Shown here in pieces: positions 30,230 through 39,735 of a DNA stretch of 57,234 nt. The notes beneath the pieces were generated by a model, which was given only the letters and a program-made list of their open reading frames with translations, was not told where the DNA came from and did not search any database. Made by a program: the position numbers and the translations under genes. The stretch is from assembly GCF_006539865.1 (NCBI RefSeq), contig NZ_BJNV01000026.1:1-57234 (forward strand), written 5' to 3'. Within the stretch, counting starts at the first letter, position 1. Every line of letters starts with the position of its first letter. Source of the stretch: Zoogloea ramigera. GTDB lineage: Bacteria > Pseudomonadota > Gammaproteobacteria > Burkholderiales > Rhodocyclaceae.

Positions 30230-31090
30230 TCAGGTGTTCCAGATTCGGGGCGGGACGGCCGGGCGGCCGCAGCAGGCCGGGCGCAGGGTCTGCCACAGGC
30301 GGGCGAACCACAGCCGGGCGGCCTCACTGTTGTCGCCCAGGTAGCGGGCGACGAGCACGCCGGGCAGCGCGGTGATGCCGTGGCTGGCGCCGTCGCCCGG
30401 AGCGATGGCGCGCAGCGCTTCGAGCAGGCCTGCGGCCTGCCGCGGCAGGTCGGGGAAGGCGCACAGCAGCGTGCCGCCCACGCCGTGGCCGGCCCAGCCG
30501 GCGGGGCTGGCGAGCATCGGGTCGGCACCATCGAAGCCGCCGCGCTCCAGCCAGATCGGCGCACCGCCACGCTCGACGCGGCACAGCAGGTCGAAGCGGC
30601 CGTGCTCGAAGCGTTCGCCGGCGGCAGCCCGGCCGAGGCACAGGATGTCCCAGCCGATAAAGCGGCTGTCGGCCGCCAGCCGGACGCGGGTCTCCATGCG
30701 CGCCCGGGCACCGTCGAAGACGATGGTTTCCTGGGGCAGCCATTCCAGCGCGGCGCCCTCCTCCACCGTCAGCTCGAGGCGCTGCGACGCCTCCGGCCCG
30801 CCGCTGCGGTACCACTTGCCGGCCCCCGGCGTGGTGAGCTGGGCGTGGGCGCCGGCGCCCACGGTGGCGGAGATCAGCAGGTGGTCGCCCCCGGCGATGC
30901 CGGACGGCGGATGCAGCACGATGGCCTGGCAGACGCCCTCGCCCTCCGGGTAGAGGGCCTTCTGCACGCGCAGGGGGCCGTGGTGGCGGTTGTCGCGCAG
31001 CACCGTGCGCTCGCCCGTGCGGGCGAAGGCGAGGTGCAGCGCGGCGTGCCAGGCGGGCGCGGGCGAGACGGAGGGAAGGCGCGAGTTCAT
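30230..31090 (-). CDS. ureD: Urease accessory protein UreD
   Basis: A scaffold chaperone that binds apo-urease and recruits UreF and UreG. The 286-aa protein contains the family motifs HPPSGIAGGDHL and TTPGAGKWYRS (about 75-105) and the WDILCLGR segment. It is the first gene of the urease operon and lies 44 bases after urtE, so import and hydrolysis genes may share one transcript. Confidence 0.95.
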   Translation of the reverse strand: MNSRLPSVSPAPAWHAALHLAFARTGERTVLRDNRHHGPLRVQKALYPEGEGVCQAIVLHPPSGIAGGDHLLISATVGAGAHAQLTTPGAGKWYRSGGPEASQRLELTVEEGAALEWLPQETIVFDGARARMETRVRLAADSRFIGWDILCLGRAAAGERFEHGRFDLLCRVERGGAPIWLERGGFDGADPMLASPAGWAGHGVGGTLLCAFPDLPRQAAGLLEALRAIAPGDGASHGITALPGVLVARYLGDNSEAARLWFARLWQTLRPACCGRPAVPPRIWNT

Positions 31091-31134
31091 GGCCGGATTA
31101 TCCGGATAAGGCGGCGGGCGTGGGAGTTCGTTAC

Positions 31135-31827
31135 TCAGACCGCCAGCGCCTCGCGCACGCCGTCCTGGGGCATCGTCTCTCCCCTGCCCCGCATGATGAA
31201 CTCGCCGCGCTCCATCAGCAGGTACTGGTCGGCCAGCGATTCGGCAAAGTCGTAGTACTGCTCGACGAGCAGGATCGCCATCTCGCCGGTCTGCGCCAAC
31301 ATGCGGATGGCGCGCTCGATATCCTTGATGATGGACGGCTGGATGCCTTCGGTGGGCTCGTCGAGGATCAGCAGCTTGGGCCCCATCGCCAGCGCGCGGC
31401 CGATGGCGAGCTGTTGCTGCTGGCCGCCGGAGAGGTCGCCGCCGCGGCGGTGCATCATCTTGGCGAGCACCGGGAACATCTCGAAGATGCGCTCGGGGAT
31501 CTTGCTACTGCCGGGCCGGGTGGCGAGGCCCATCAGCAGGTTCTCTTCCACCGTGAGGCGCGGGAAGATCTCGCGGCCCTGCGGCACGTAGCCGATGCCG
31601 GCCTTGACGCGCTCGTGGGGCGGCAGGTGGGTGATGTCCCGGCCGTCGAAGCTCATGCTGCCTTCCCGGGTCTTGACCAGGCCCATCAGCGACTTGAGCA
31701 GCGTGGTCTTGCCGACGCCGTTGCGGCCCAGCAGGGTGGTCACTTCGCCGGTCTTCACCTCGAAACTGAGGCCGCGGAGGATGTGGCTGCCACCATAGGC
31801 CTGGTGGAGGGATTCGACTTTGAGCAT
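31135..31827 (-). CDS. urtE: Urea ABC transporter ATP-binding protein UrtE
   Basis: One of two ATPases of the high-affinity urea importer. The 230-aa protein has Walker A LLGRNGVGKTTLLKS, signature LSGGQQQQLAIGRAL and Walker B LLILDEPTEGIQPS, and is LivF-like in length and sequence. It follows urtD by three bases. Confidence 0.95.
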   Translation of the reverse strand: MLKVESLHQAYGGSHILRGLSFEVKTGEVTTLLGRNGVGKTTLLKSLMGLVKTREGSMSFDGRDITHLPPHERVKAGIGYVPQGREIFPRLTVEENLLMGLATRPGSSKIPERIFEMFPVLAKMMHRRGGDLSGGQQQQLAIGRALAMGPKLLILDEPTEGIQPSIIKDIERAIRMLAQTGEMAILLVEQYYDFAESLADQYLLMERGEFIMRGRGETMPQDGVREALAV

Positions 31828-31830
31828 GTT

Positions 31831-32663
<833 letters not shown>

Positions 32664-32667
<4 letters not shown>

Positions 32668-33776
32668 GCGGCGGCTCCTTCCTTGTTCATGAGTTTCTTC
32701 CACAGGCCGACCAGGCCCTGCGGCAGCATCAGCGTGACGACGATGAACAGCAGGCCGAGGAAGAACAGCCAGTATTCGGGGAAGCTGACGGTGAACCAGC
32801 TCTTGGCCAGGTTGACCACGAAGGCGCCGATGATCGGCCCGATCAGCGTGCCACGCCCGCCGACGGCAACCCAGATGGCGATTTCGATGGAGTTGCCGGG
32901 CGACATCTCGGACGGGTTGATGATGCCCACCTGGGGCACGTAGAGGGCGCCGGCAATGCCGCACAGCACCGCCGACACGACCCAGATGCCGAGCTTGTAC
33001 CAGAGCGGGTTGTAGCCGATGAACATGACCCGGGACTCGGCGTCGCGGATCGCGGTGAGCACCCGCCCGAACTTCGACTTCACCAGCCAGGCGGCAAACA
33101 CCAGCGTGGCCGCCAGCGCGAGGGCGGTGAGGCCGAACAGCACCAGCCGCGTCTCGGGGGCGGTGATGCCGTAGCCGAGGACGCGCTTGAAGTCGGTGAA
33201 GCCGTTGTTGCCGCCAAAGCCGGTCTCGTTGCGGAAGAACAGCAGCATCGCCGCGTAGGTGAGCGCCTGGGTGATGATCGAGAAATACACCCCCTTGATC
33301 CGCGAGCGGAAGGCGAAGTAGCCGAACACGAAGGCCACCAGGGCCGGCAGCGCCATCACCAGGAAGGCCGCCCAGCCGAAGCTGTCGCTGCCGAGCCAGA
33401 ACCACGGCAGCTCCTTCCAGTCGAGGAAGACCATGAAGGCGGGCAGCTCGGCGGCATCGTGGCCGATCTGGCGCATCAGGTACATCCCGAAGGCGTAGCC
33501 GCCGAGCGCGAAGAACAGCCCGTGGCCGAGGGACAAGATGCCGCCGTAGCCCCAGATCAGGTCCATCGCCACCGCCACCAGGGCGTAGCACATGATCTTG
33601 CCGAGGAGCGTGATGGCGTAGGTGGAGACGTGGAAGGGGCTCTCCTCAGGTAGCGCCAGGTGCAGCACCGGCACGACGGCCAGGGCCAGGCCCAGGAAGA
33701 CGGCCATGGCGATCCAGGCCCTGGTGTCCAGCGAGGACAGGATGCGAACGACGAGCGGCTTGCGCATGGTGTCCAT
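32664..33776 (-). CDS. urtC: Urea ABC transporter permease UrtC
   Basis: A LivM-like inner-membrane permease with about ten hydrophobic segments over 370 residues. Family features include GYGGILSLGHGLFFALGGYAFGMYL (about 75-100) and the EAA-like loop near DAESRVMFIGYNPLWYKLGIWV. The product pairs with UrtB. It follows urtB by three bases. Confidence 0.95.
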
Positions 33777-33779
33777 TCC

Positions 33780-35357
33780 TTATTCGACGAAGCGGCCCTT
33801 GAGGGCAAAGATGCCCTGCGGACGCTTCTGGATGAAGACGATGATGGCGACGAGGACGGTGATCTTGGCGATCACCGCGCCCGCCCAGCCTTCGAGCAGC
33901 TTGCTGAAGATGCCCAGGCCCAGCGCGGCCCACACGGCGCCGGCCAGCTGGCCGACCCCGCCGACCACCACCACCATGAACGAATCGACGATGTAGCCCT
34001 GCCCCATGTCCGGCCCGACGTTGGAGATCTGCGACAGCGCCACCCCGCCCAGCCCGGCGATGCCGGCGCCGAGCGCGAAGGCCATCGTGTCGATGCGGGC
34101 GGTGTGCACCCCGACGCAGCCGGCCATCGGGCGGTTCTGGGTGACGGCGCGGACGAACATGCCCAGCCGCGTGCGGTTCATCAGCACCCACACCAGGAAC
34201 AGCACGAACATCGCGAAGCCGACGATGATGATGCGGTTCCAGGGCAGCAGCAGGTTGGGCATCACCTCGATGCCGCCGGACATCCAGCCGGGGTTGGCGA
34301 CCTCCACGTTCTGCGCCCCGAAGGCCACCCGCGCGGCCTGGATCAGCACCAGCGAGATGCCCCAGGTGGCGAGCAGGGTTTCCAGCGTGCGGCCGTACAG
34401 CCAGCGGATCACCGTGCGCTCCATCACCACCCCGACGGCCGCCGCGGTGAAGAAAGCCACCGGGATCGCCGCCGGCAGGTACCAGTCGATGAGGCCCGGC
34501 GCGTAGGCGCGGAACAGGCTCTGCACGCCGTAGGTGGCGTAGGCGCCGACCATCAGCAGCTCGCCGTGGGCCATGTTGATGACGCCCATCACCCCGTAGG
34601 TGATGGCGAGCCCCAGCGCCGCGAGGAGCAGGATGGAGCCCAGCGACAGGCCCGAGAAGACCCGCCCGAGGTTCTCGGCGACGGCGAGGCGGCCGTCGAT
34701 CGCCTTGACCGCCTCGATGGCCGCGTAGCGCACCTTGTCGTCTGCCTCACCAGCCTTGTCGGTGAGGGGCAACAGCATGCTCTTGACGGCAGGCGAGGCG
34801 GTGTCGGCCAGGGCCTTGACCGCTGCCAGCCGGACGGCCGGGTCGGCGTCGCCGAGGGTGGCCTGGGCGTGGGCCACCACCAGCAGCGCCTTGATGCCGG
34901 CGTCGGTCTCCCGCTCCAGGGCCCGGGCCAGCAGCGGCGCCATGCCGGCATCGGCGCTGGCCTGCAGCGCCTGGGCCGAGGCCCGCCGCACGGCGGCATC
35001 CGCGTCGAACAGCTTGAGGGCTGCAAGGGCGTTGGCGAGCTCGCCGCGGAGGCGGTTGTTCACCGTCACCGCCTCCGGCTCGGCCGGCATGTCGACGGCG
35101 GCCCCGGTGGCGGCGTCGAAGGCCTGCTCGCCGCTGATGATCAGCGCCTTGTCCCGGGCGACATAGAGGGCATCGTCGGCCATCGCCTGGAGCACGCGCA
35201 CGGCGTCCGGGTCGGCCGTCTGCGTGAGCTGGCGGATGGCGGCGACCTTGTCGGCCGAATCTTCGGCCGCCAGCTGGCGGACCTGCGCCGGGTCGAGGGC
35301 CGCGTGGGCGCTCACGCCGGCAGCGCAGAGCAGTACGAGGAGTAGTTTTTTGATCAT
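33780..35357 (-). CDS. urtB: Urea ABC transporter permease UrtB, long form with periplasmic domain
   Basis: A 525-aa permease. A signal peptide (MIKKLLLVLLCAAGVSAHA) precedes a helical N-terminal domain (about 22-220) of HEAT-like repeats (VRVLQAMADDAL, VRLAAVKALADTA, VRYAAIEAVKAID). The LivH-like membrane core follows (SLGSILLLAALGLAITYGVMGVINMAHGELLM onward). The extra soluble domain is a recognised feature of proteobacterial UrtB, probably facing the periplasm. The start is ATG 35357. It is separated from urtA by a terminator-like hairpin and carries its own copy of the 59-bp element. Confidence 0.95.
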   Translation of the reverse strand: MIKKLLLVLLCAAGVSAHAALDPAQVRQLAAEDSADKVAAIRQLTQTADPDAVRVLQAMADDALYVARDKALIISGEQAFDAATGAAVDMPAEPEAVTVNNRLRGELANALAALKLFDADAAVRRASAQALQASADAGMAPLLARALERETDAGIKALLVVAHAQATLGDADPAVRLAAVKALADTASPAVKSMLLPLTDKAGEADDKVRYAAIEAVKAIDGRLAVAENLGRVFSGLSLGSILLLAALGLAITYGVMGVINMAHGELLMVGAYATYGVQSLFRAYAPGLIDWYLPAAIPVAFFTAAAVGVVMERTVIRWLYGRTLETLLATWGISLVLIQAARVAFGAQNVEVANPGWMSGGIEVMPNLLLPWNRIIIVGFAMFVLFLVWVLMNRTRLGMFVRAVTQNRPMAGCVGVHTARIDTMAFALGAGIAGLGGVALSQISNVGPDMGQGYIVDSFMVVVVGGVGQLAGAVWAALGLGIFSKLLEGWAGAVIAKITVLVAIIVFIQKRPQGIFALKGRFVE

Positions 35358-35378
35358 GGGATGTCCGTCCGCAGTTTG

Positions 35379-35437
35379 TGCAGTGCAATGCCAGCTTACG
35401 GACCGGGCCGCTGCCCAGAAATACGCTGAATTGCGTA
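35379..35437 (-). promoter_or_regulatory. 59-bp control element before urtB (copy 2)
   Basis: It aligns without gaps to 36811-36869 at 44 of 59 positions. The most conserved part is AGAAATACGCTGAATTGCGTA, whose core TACGC-N6-GCGTA (35422-35437) is a dyad. The dyad lies 65-80 bases before the urtB ATG, the position of an activator site. The LuxR-type response regulator at 36900 is the obvious candidate binder. Confidence 0.7.
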
Positions 35438-35467
35438 GGGCTACGCAGGCCGCCCCCAAAACGAAAA

Positions 35468-35485
35468 CGGGGGCCGAAGCCCCCG
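35468..35485 (-). terminator. Intercistronic terminator between urtA and urtB
   Basis: In the urt direction, CGGGGGC-TTCG-GCCCCCG (7-bp stem with a UUCG loop) is followed by TTTTCGTTTT. It lies 24 bases after the urtA stop. It should make urtA, the binding protein, the most abundant product, with urtB restarted by its own promoter or by read-through. Confidence 0.8.
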
Positions 35486-35508
35486 CTGCAGACACTGGCC
35501 GAGCCGGC

Positions 35509-36771
35509 TTACTTGGCCTCGGGCTCGCCCTTTTTCTTGTCGTTGCCCGGGATGTAGGGGCTCCACGGCGCAGCCTTGACCGGGCCGGGGGTCTTCCAGA
35601 CCACGCTGAACTGGCCGTCGGCCTTCACCTCGCCTAGGAACACCGGCTTGTGCAGGTGGTGGTTCTTCTCGTCCATCTTCACGGTGAAGCCGGAGGGCGC
35701 CTTGAAGCTCTGGCCGGCCATCGCGGCGATCACCTTGTCGGTGTCGGTGGACTTGGCCTTCTCGACGGCCTGGGCCCACATGTGGATGCCGATGTAGGTG
35801 GCCTCCATCGGGTCGTTGGTGACCACGGTGCCGGCGTTCGGCAGCTTCTTGCGGACGGCCCAGTCCTTGTACATTTTGATGAACCTGGCGTTCTCGGGGT
35901 TCTTCAGGGACTGGAAGTAGTTCCACGCCGCCAGGTGGCCGACCAGCGGCTTGGCATCGACGCCGCGCAGCTCCTCCTCGCCCACCGAGAAGGCCACCAC
36001 CGGCACATCGGTGGCCTTCAGGCCAGCGTTGCCGAGTTCCTTGTAGAAGGGCACGTTGGAGTCGCCATTGATGGTGGACACCACCGCCGTCTTCTTGCCC
36101 TCGGAGGCGAACTTCTTGATCTTGGCGATGATGGTCTGGTAGTCGCTGTGGCCGAAGGGGGTGTACTCCTCCATGATGTCGGCGTCGGCGACGCCCTTGG
36201 TCTTCAGGAAGGCGCGCAGGATCTTGTTGGTGGTGCGCGGGTACACGTAGTCGGTGCCGAGCAGCACGAAGCGCTTGGCCTCGCCGCCGTCCTTGCTCAT
36301 CAGGTATTCGACCGCCGGGATAGCCTGCTGGTTGGGCGCCGCGCCGGTGTAGAAGACGTTCTTCTCGAGCTCCTCGCCCTCGTACTGCACCGGGTAGAAC
36401 AACAGGCCGTTGAGCTCTTTGTACACCGGCAGCACCGACTTGCGGGACACCGACGTCCAGCAGCCGAAGGTCACCGCCACCTTGTCCTTGGTCAGCAGCT
36501 GACGGGCCTTCTCGGCGAACAGCGGCCAGTTGGAGGCCGGGTCCACCACCACCGGCTCGAGCTGCTTGCCCATCACGCCGCCGGCCTTGTTGATCTCCTC
36601 GATGGTCATCAGCGCGGTTTCCTTCAGCGCCGTTTCGGAGATCGCCATCGTGCCCGACAGCGAGTGCAGGATGCCAACCTTGATGGTGTCGGCGGCGTGG
36701 GCGCTCATGCCCATCGAAGCCAGGGCGGCGGCCACTATGGTGGCCTTGATGAAGTGACGACGGTTGCTCAT
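35509..36771 (-). CDS. urtA: Urea ABC transporter substrate-binding protein UrtA
   Basis: The periplasmic receptor for urea, a LivJ/AmiC-type fold, 420 aa. The N-terminus is a twin-arginine-like signal (SNRRHFIKATIVAAALASMGMSAHA). The mature part shows DTIKVGILHSLSGTMAISE, PVQYEGEELEKNVFYTGAAPNQQ and PFGHSDYQTI, all typical of UrtA. ATG 36771 with GGAGCC upstream is chosen over the longer frame. It is first in urtABCDE and preceded by copy 1 of the 59-bp element. Confidence 0.96.
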   Translation of the reverse strand: MSNRRHFIKATIVAAALASMGMSAHAADTIKVGILHSLSGTMAISETALKETALMTIEEINKAGGVMGKQLEPVVVDPASNWPLFAEKARQLLTKDKVAVTFGCWTSVSRKSVLPVYKELNGLLFYPVQYEGEELEKNVFYTGAAPNQQAIPAVEYLMSKDGGEAKRFVLLGTDYVYPRTTNKILRAFLKTKGVADADIMEEYTPFGHSDYQTIIAKIKKFASEGKKTAVVSTINGDSNVPFYKELGNAGLKATDVPVVAFSVGEEELRGVDAKPLVGHLAAWNYFQSLKNPENARFIKMYKDWAVRKKLPNAGTVVTNDPMEATYIGIHMWAQAVEKAKSTDTDKVIAAMAGQSFKAPSGFTVKMDEKNHHLHKPVFLGEVKADGQFSVVWKTPGPVKAAPWSPYIPGNDKKKGEPEAK

Positions 36772-36810
36772 GGAAGGCTCCTCGGACGTTGGATGATCTG
36801 GCCGCGTTGT

Positions 36811-36869
36811 TGCGGTGCAGCGCCAGATTACGGCCGGGGTGCCGGGTGAGAAATACGTTGGATTGCGTA
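36811..36869 (-). promoter_or_regulatory. 59-bp control element before urtA (copy 1)
   Basis: It aligns without gaps to the urtB copy at 35379-35437 (44 of 59). The dyad reads TACGTTGGATTGCGTA (36854-36869), with TACG/CGTA ends, and lies 83-98 bases before the urtA ATG, just downstream of the response-regulator gene's stop. Both copies also share CCAG-TTACGG closer to the gene. Confidence 0.7.
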
Positions 36870-36899
36870 GGTGCCGCCGGGGTGGCCCGGCGACGGGTG

Positions 36900-37826
36900 T
36901 CAGCTGCCGCGCATCCGGCCCATCGCCAGGTTGGCGGCTGCGGTGCGGGTCTCGACGCCGAGCTTCTCGAAGACGTGCTCCAGGTGCTTGTCCACGGTGC
37001 GCGGGCTGCTGCCCAGGATGTCGCCGATGTCCTTGCTGGTCTTGCCGCGCACGACCCAATACAGCACCTCGGCCTCGCGCTGGGTGAGGCGGAAGGCGGA
37101 GATCAGCGACTCGACGGCGGAGGCGTCGTTCTCCTCGCGCAGCACGACCAGCCATTCGTCATCGCCGGTGCGGTCGTGGAAGGAGGCCAGCAGGCGCTTG
37201 TTGCCCTCGGAGATCAGCAGGGAGGCCGGCTCGCGGCCCTCGCCCCGGGCGCGCCGGGCCGCGGCGATCCAGGCCAGCAGCTCTTCCGGCGCCACGGTTT
37301 CGGGGTTGGCGAAGTAGGTGTTGAGCAGGGTCCGGGCCAGCGGCGTCTGCCAGACGATGCGGCTGTCGGCGGCGCGCACCGCGACGGTGGCCTGGCCGAA
37401 GGCGTCGAGGGCGCTGCGGGCCTGGCGCATCTGGCGGGCGTTGGTGATGTGGGCGGCGATCCGCGCGATCACCTCGGCCGGGCGGATCGGCTTGGTCACG
37501 TAGTCGGCACCGCCGGCGGCAAAGGCAGCGACGATGTGCTCGGTCTCGGTCAGCCCGGTCATGAAGACGATCGGGATGTGCTGGGTCGTGAAGTCGGCCT
37601 TCAGGCGGCGGGCCACCTCGAAGCCGTCCATGCCGGGCATCAGCGCATCGAGCAGGATGACCTCGGGCAGGCTCTGGCGGGCCCGCTGCAGCGCCGCCTC
37701 GCCGTTGGTGGCGACGAGCACCGTGTGCCCCGCCTCGTCGAGGGCGTCGTGAAGCAGGGAGAGGTTCTCGGGCACGTCGTCCACGACCAGGACGATGTGG
37801 GAGAGGGCGTTTTCATTGGGGGGCAT
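36900..37826 (-). CDS. LuxR/NarL-type response regulator
   Basis: A 308-aa transcription factor with an N-terminal receiver domain (VDDVPENLSLLHDAL, phosphoacceptor D60 in LLDALMPGMDG, K in TKPIRP), a middle PAS-like linker (about 140-235), and a C-terminal LuxR-type HTH (LTQREAEVLYWVVRGKTSKDIGDIL). Its start lies 14 bases inside the sensor kinase gene, so the two form a two-component pair. It lies directly upstream of urtA, so control of urea uptake and hydrolysis is the likely job. Confidence 0.92.
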   Translation of the reverse strand: MPPNENALSHIVLVVDDVPENLSLLHDALDEAGHTVLVATNGEAALQRARQSLPEVILLDALMPGMDGFEVARRLKADFTTQHIPIVFMTGLTETEHIVAAFAAGGADYVTKPIRPAEVIARIAAHITNARQMRQARSALDAFGQATVAVRAADSRIVWQTPLARTLLNTYFANPETVAPEELLAWIAAARRARGEGREPASLLISEGNKRLLASFHDRTGDDEWLVVLREENDASAVESLISAFRLTQREAEVLYWVVRGKTSKDIGDILGSSPRTVDKHLEHVFEKLGVETRTAAANLAMGRMRGS

Positions 37827-39735
37827 TGCTGGCCTTCCGGATGATTTCCTTCATCGCGTCGAACTGGAATTGTCGCGCCAGATCGCGCAGCACCCGGACA
37901 AATTCGGCATGGGCCGTATCCTGGCGCTCGATCTCGCCCAACTTGTTGAGGATGCCACGCAGGTAGCCGAGGTTGATCAGGTCGACCAGCGCCTCCAGCT
38001 CGGCCGCCCCCGGCGGCACCAGCGGCGGCGGAGTCACCGGGGCCGGCGCGGCGGCCGGCGGCAGCGTGCCGCTGCTGACCCACTCCAGCTCCAGCACGCG
38101 CCCGATCCAGTCGAGGAGCTCGTTGAGCTTGAAGGGCTTGACGATGAAGTCGTCCGGGCCGATGCCCACATCGTTGTCGAGGTTCTTGTCGAAGGCGTTG
38201 GCAGACAGGATCGCCAGGCGGGCGCTGCCGAGGCCCTGCTGGCGCAGCCGCCGGATCGTCTCCCAGCCGTCGATGCCGGGCATGCCGAGATCCATGAAGA
38301 TCACGTCCGGAGCAAGGCGCGGCACGATGGCCAGGCATTCGAAACCGCTCGCCGCCTGCTCGACGATGAAGCCGAGGGGCTCGAGCATGGTGCAGAGCAG
38401 CTCCCGGTCCACCTTTTCGTTATCGACCACCAGAATCCGCCGCCGCACACCGGCGTACGCGACGCGGTCGACGCGGGGCAGCTCCCGGGCAGCCTGGGCC
38501 GAATGCACCTGGGGCAGGAACAGGCGGATGCGGAACAACGTCCCCTCCCCCGGCTGGCTGGAGACCTGCATCTCGCCGCCCATCAGGTCGGTGAGCATGC
38601 GGGCGATGGTCAGGCCGACCCCGCTGCCCGCCGCCGTCACGTTGCTGCCGCGAGCAAAGGGCTCGAAGATGCGCTGCATGTCGTCGGCCAGGATGCCCGG
38701 GCCGCTGTCGCGGATCTCGAAGGTCGCCATCTCGCGTCGGCATTCCACGCGGAAGACGACGCCGCCCCGCACGGTGAACTTCACCGCGTTGCCGAGGACG
38801 TTGATGAGGATCTGGCGCAGCCGCTTCTCGTCGGCCCGCACGATGGCCGGCAGCGCGCCCACCGGCTGGTAGTCGAAGGAGAGCCCCTTGTCGCGGGCCT
38901 GGAGCTCGAACATCCAGACCAGCTGCTGCAGCAGCTCCGGGAAATCCATGGCCTTGATGTCGAGGGTCAGCTTGCCGCCCTCGATGCGGGCGATGTCGAG
39001 GGTCCGCTCGATCACCGACAGCAGGTGGTCGCCGGACTTGCGGATCACGCTCACCGCCTGCCTGCGGTTGGGCGGGATGTCGTCGTCGGCGGCCAGGATC
39101 TGCGCGTAGCCGAGGATGCTGTTGAGGGGCGAGCGCAGCTCGTGGCTGATCGCCGTGATGTAGCGGCTCTTGGCCTGGTTGGCCTGCTGCAGCGCGGTGT
39201 CGGTGCGCCGATGGGATTCGATCTCCTGCATCAGCAGCTGGGTCTGGCGGTTGGACTCCTCCTGGGCGACCCGCCGGCTCTTCTGGGTCAGCACCATCCA
39301 CCAGGCGAGCACGCCGGAGAGCATCAGGAGGGCGGCGAAGGTCTTGACGAAGGTGTCCTTCAGGCGTGCCACGGCGGCCAGGTCGTCGGCGCCGACGATC
39401 AGCACTTCGTGGGTGTACAGCACGCCGAGGATCAGCGCGAGCAGCGGCACGATGCCGGCCATCAGCAGCAGGTAATGGGCGAGCCCGGTATCGATGTAGG
39501 GCTGGGCCGCGCGGGGCAGAACCCGGCGCAGCAGGGCCAGCCACTGGGCCGACAGGCTGGCGCTCGGCTTGCACAGGTCGTGGCAGCGGGCATCGAGGGA
39601 GCAGCACAGGGAGCAGATCGGCCCCTGATAGGCCGGGCAATGGGCCATCTCCTCACCTTCGTAGGGCCGTTCGCAAACCACGCAGACACCGGCGGCAGAT
39701 GCCGCCACAGGGCGCACCAAGTAGTAACGCCCCCC
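37813..39735 (-). CDS. Hybrid sensor kinase part of a transporter-kinase fusion
   Basis: This is the 3' part of a gene split from its transporter half by one base. In order it encodes a Cys-rich segment (CVVCERPY, CPAYQGPICSLCCSLDARCHDLC), two transmembrane helices (YLLLMAGIVPLLALILGVLY; TFAALLMLSGVLAWWMV), a coiled coil, HisKA (AISHELRSPLNSILGYAQIL), HATPase (LINVLGNAVKFT, DSGPGILADD, GSGVGLTIARML), a receiver domain (ILVVDNEKVDRELL, IFMDLGMPGIDGW) and a helical tail. The usual family form is a continuous NCS1-permease/Cys-rich/kinase/receiver protein. An internal ATG at 39648 could start a separate kinase, but it would lose part of the Cys-rich region. Confidence 0.85.
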   Translation of the reverse strand, partial: GGRYYLVRPVAASAAGVCVVCERPYEGEEMAHCPAYQGPICSLCCSLDARCHDLCKPSASLSAQWLALLRRVLPRAAQPYIDTGLAHYLLLMAGIVPLLALILGVLYTHEVLIVGADDLAAVARLKDTFVKTFAALLMLSGVLAWWMVLTQKSRRVAQEESNRQTQLLMQEIESHRRTDTALQQANQAKSRYITAISHELRSPLNSILGYAQILAADDDIPPNRRQAVSVIRKSGDHLLSVIERTLDIARIEGGKLTLDIKAMDFPELLQQLVWMFELQARDKGLSFDYQPVGALPAIVRADEKRLRQILINVLGNAVKFTVRGGVVFRVECRREMATFEIRDSGPGILADDMQRIFEPFARGSNVTAAGSGVGLTIARMLTDLMGGEMQVSSQPGEGTLFRIRLFLPQVHSAQAARELPRVDRVAYAGVRRRILVVDNEKVDRELLCTMLEPLGFIVEQAASGFECLAIVPRLAPDVIFMDLGMPGIDGWETIRRLRQQGLGSARLAILSANAFDKNLDNDVGIGPDDFIVKPFKLNELLDWIGRVLELEWVSSGTLPPAAAPAPVTPPPLVPPGAAELEALVDLINLGYLRGILNKLGEIERQDTAHAEFVRVLRDLARQFQFDAMKEIIRKASNAPQ

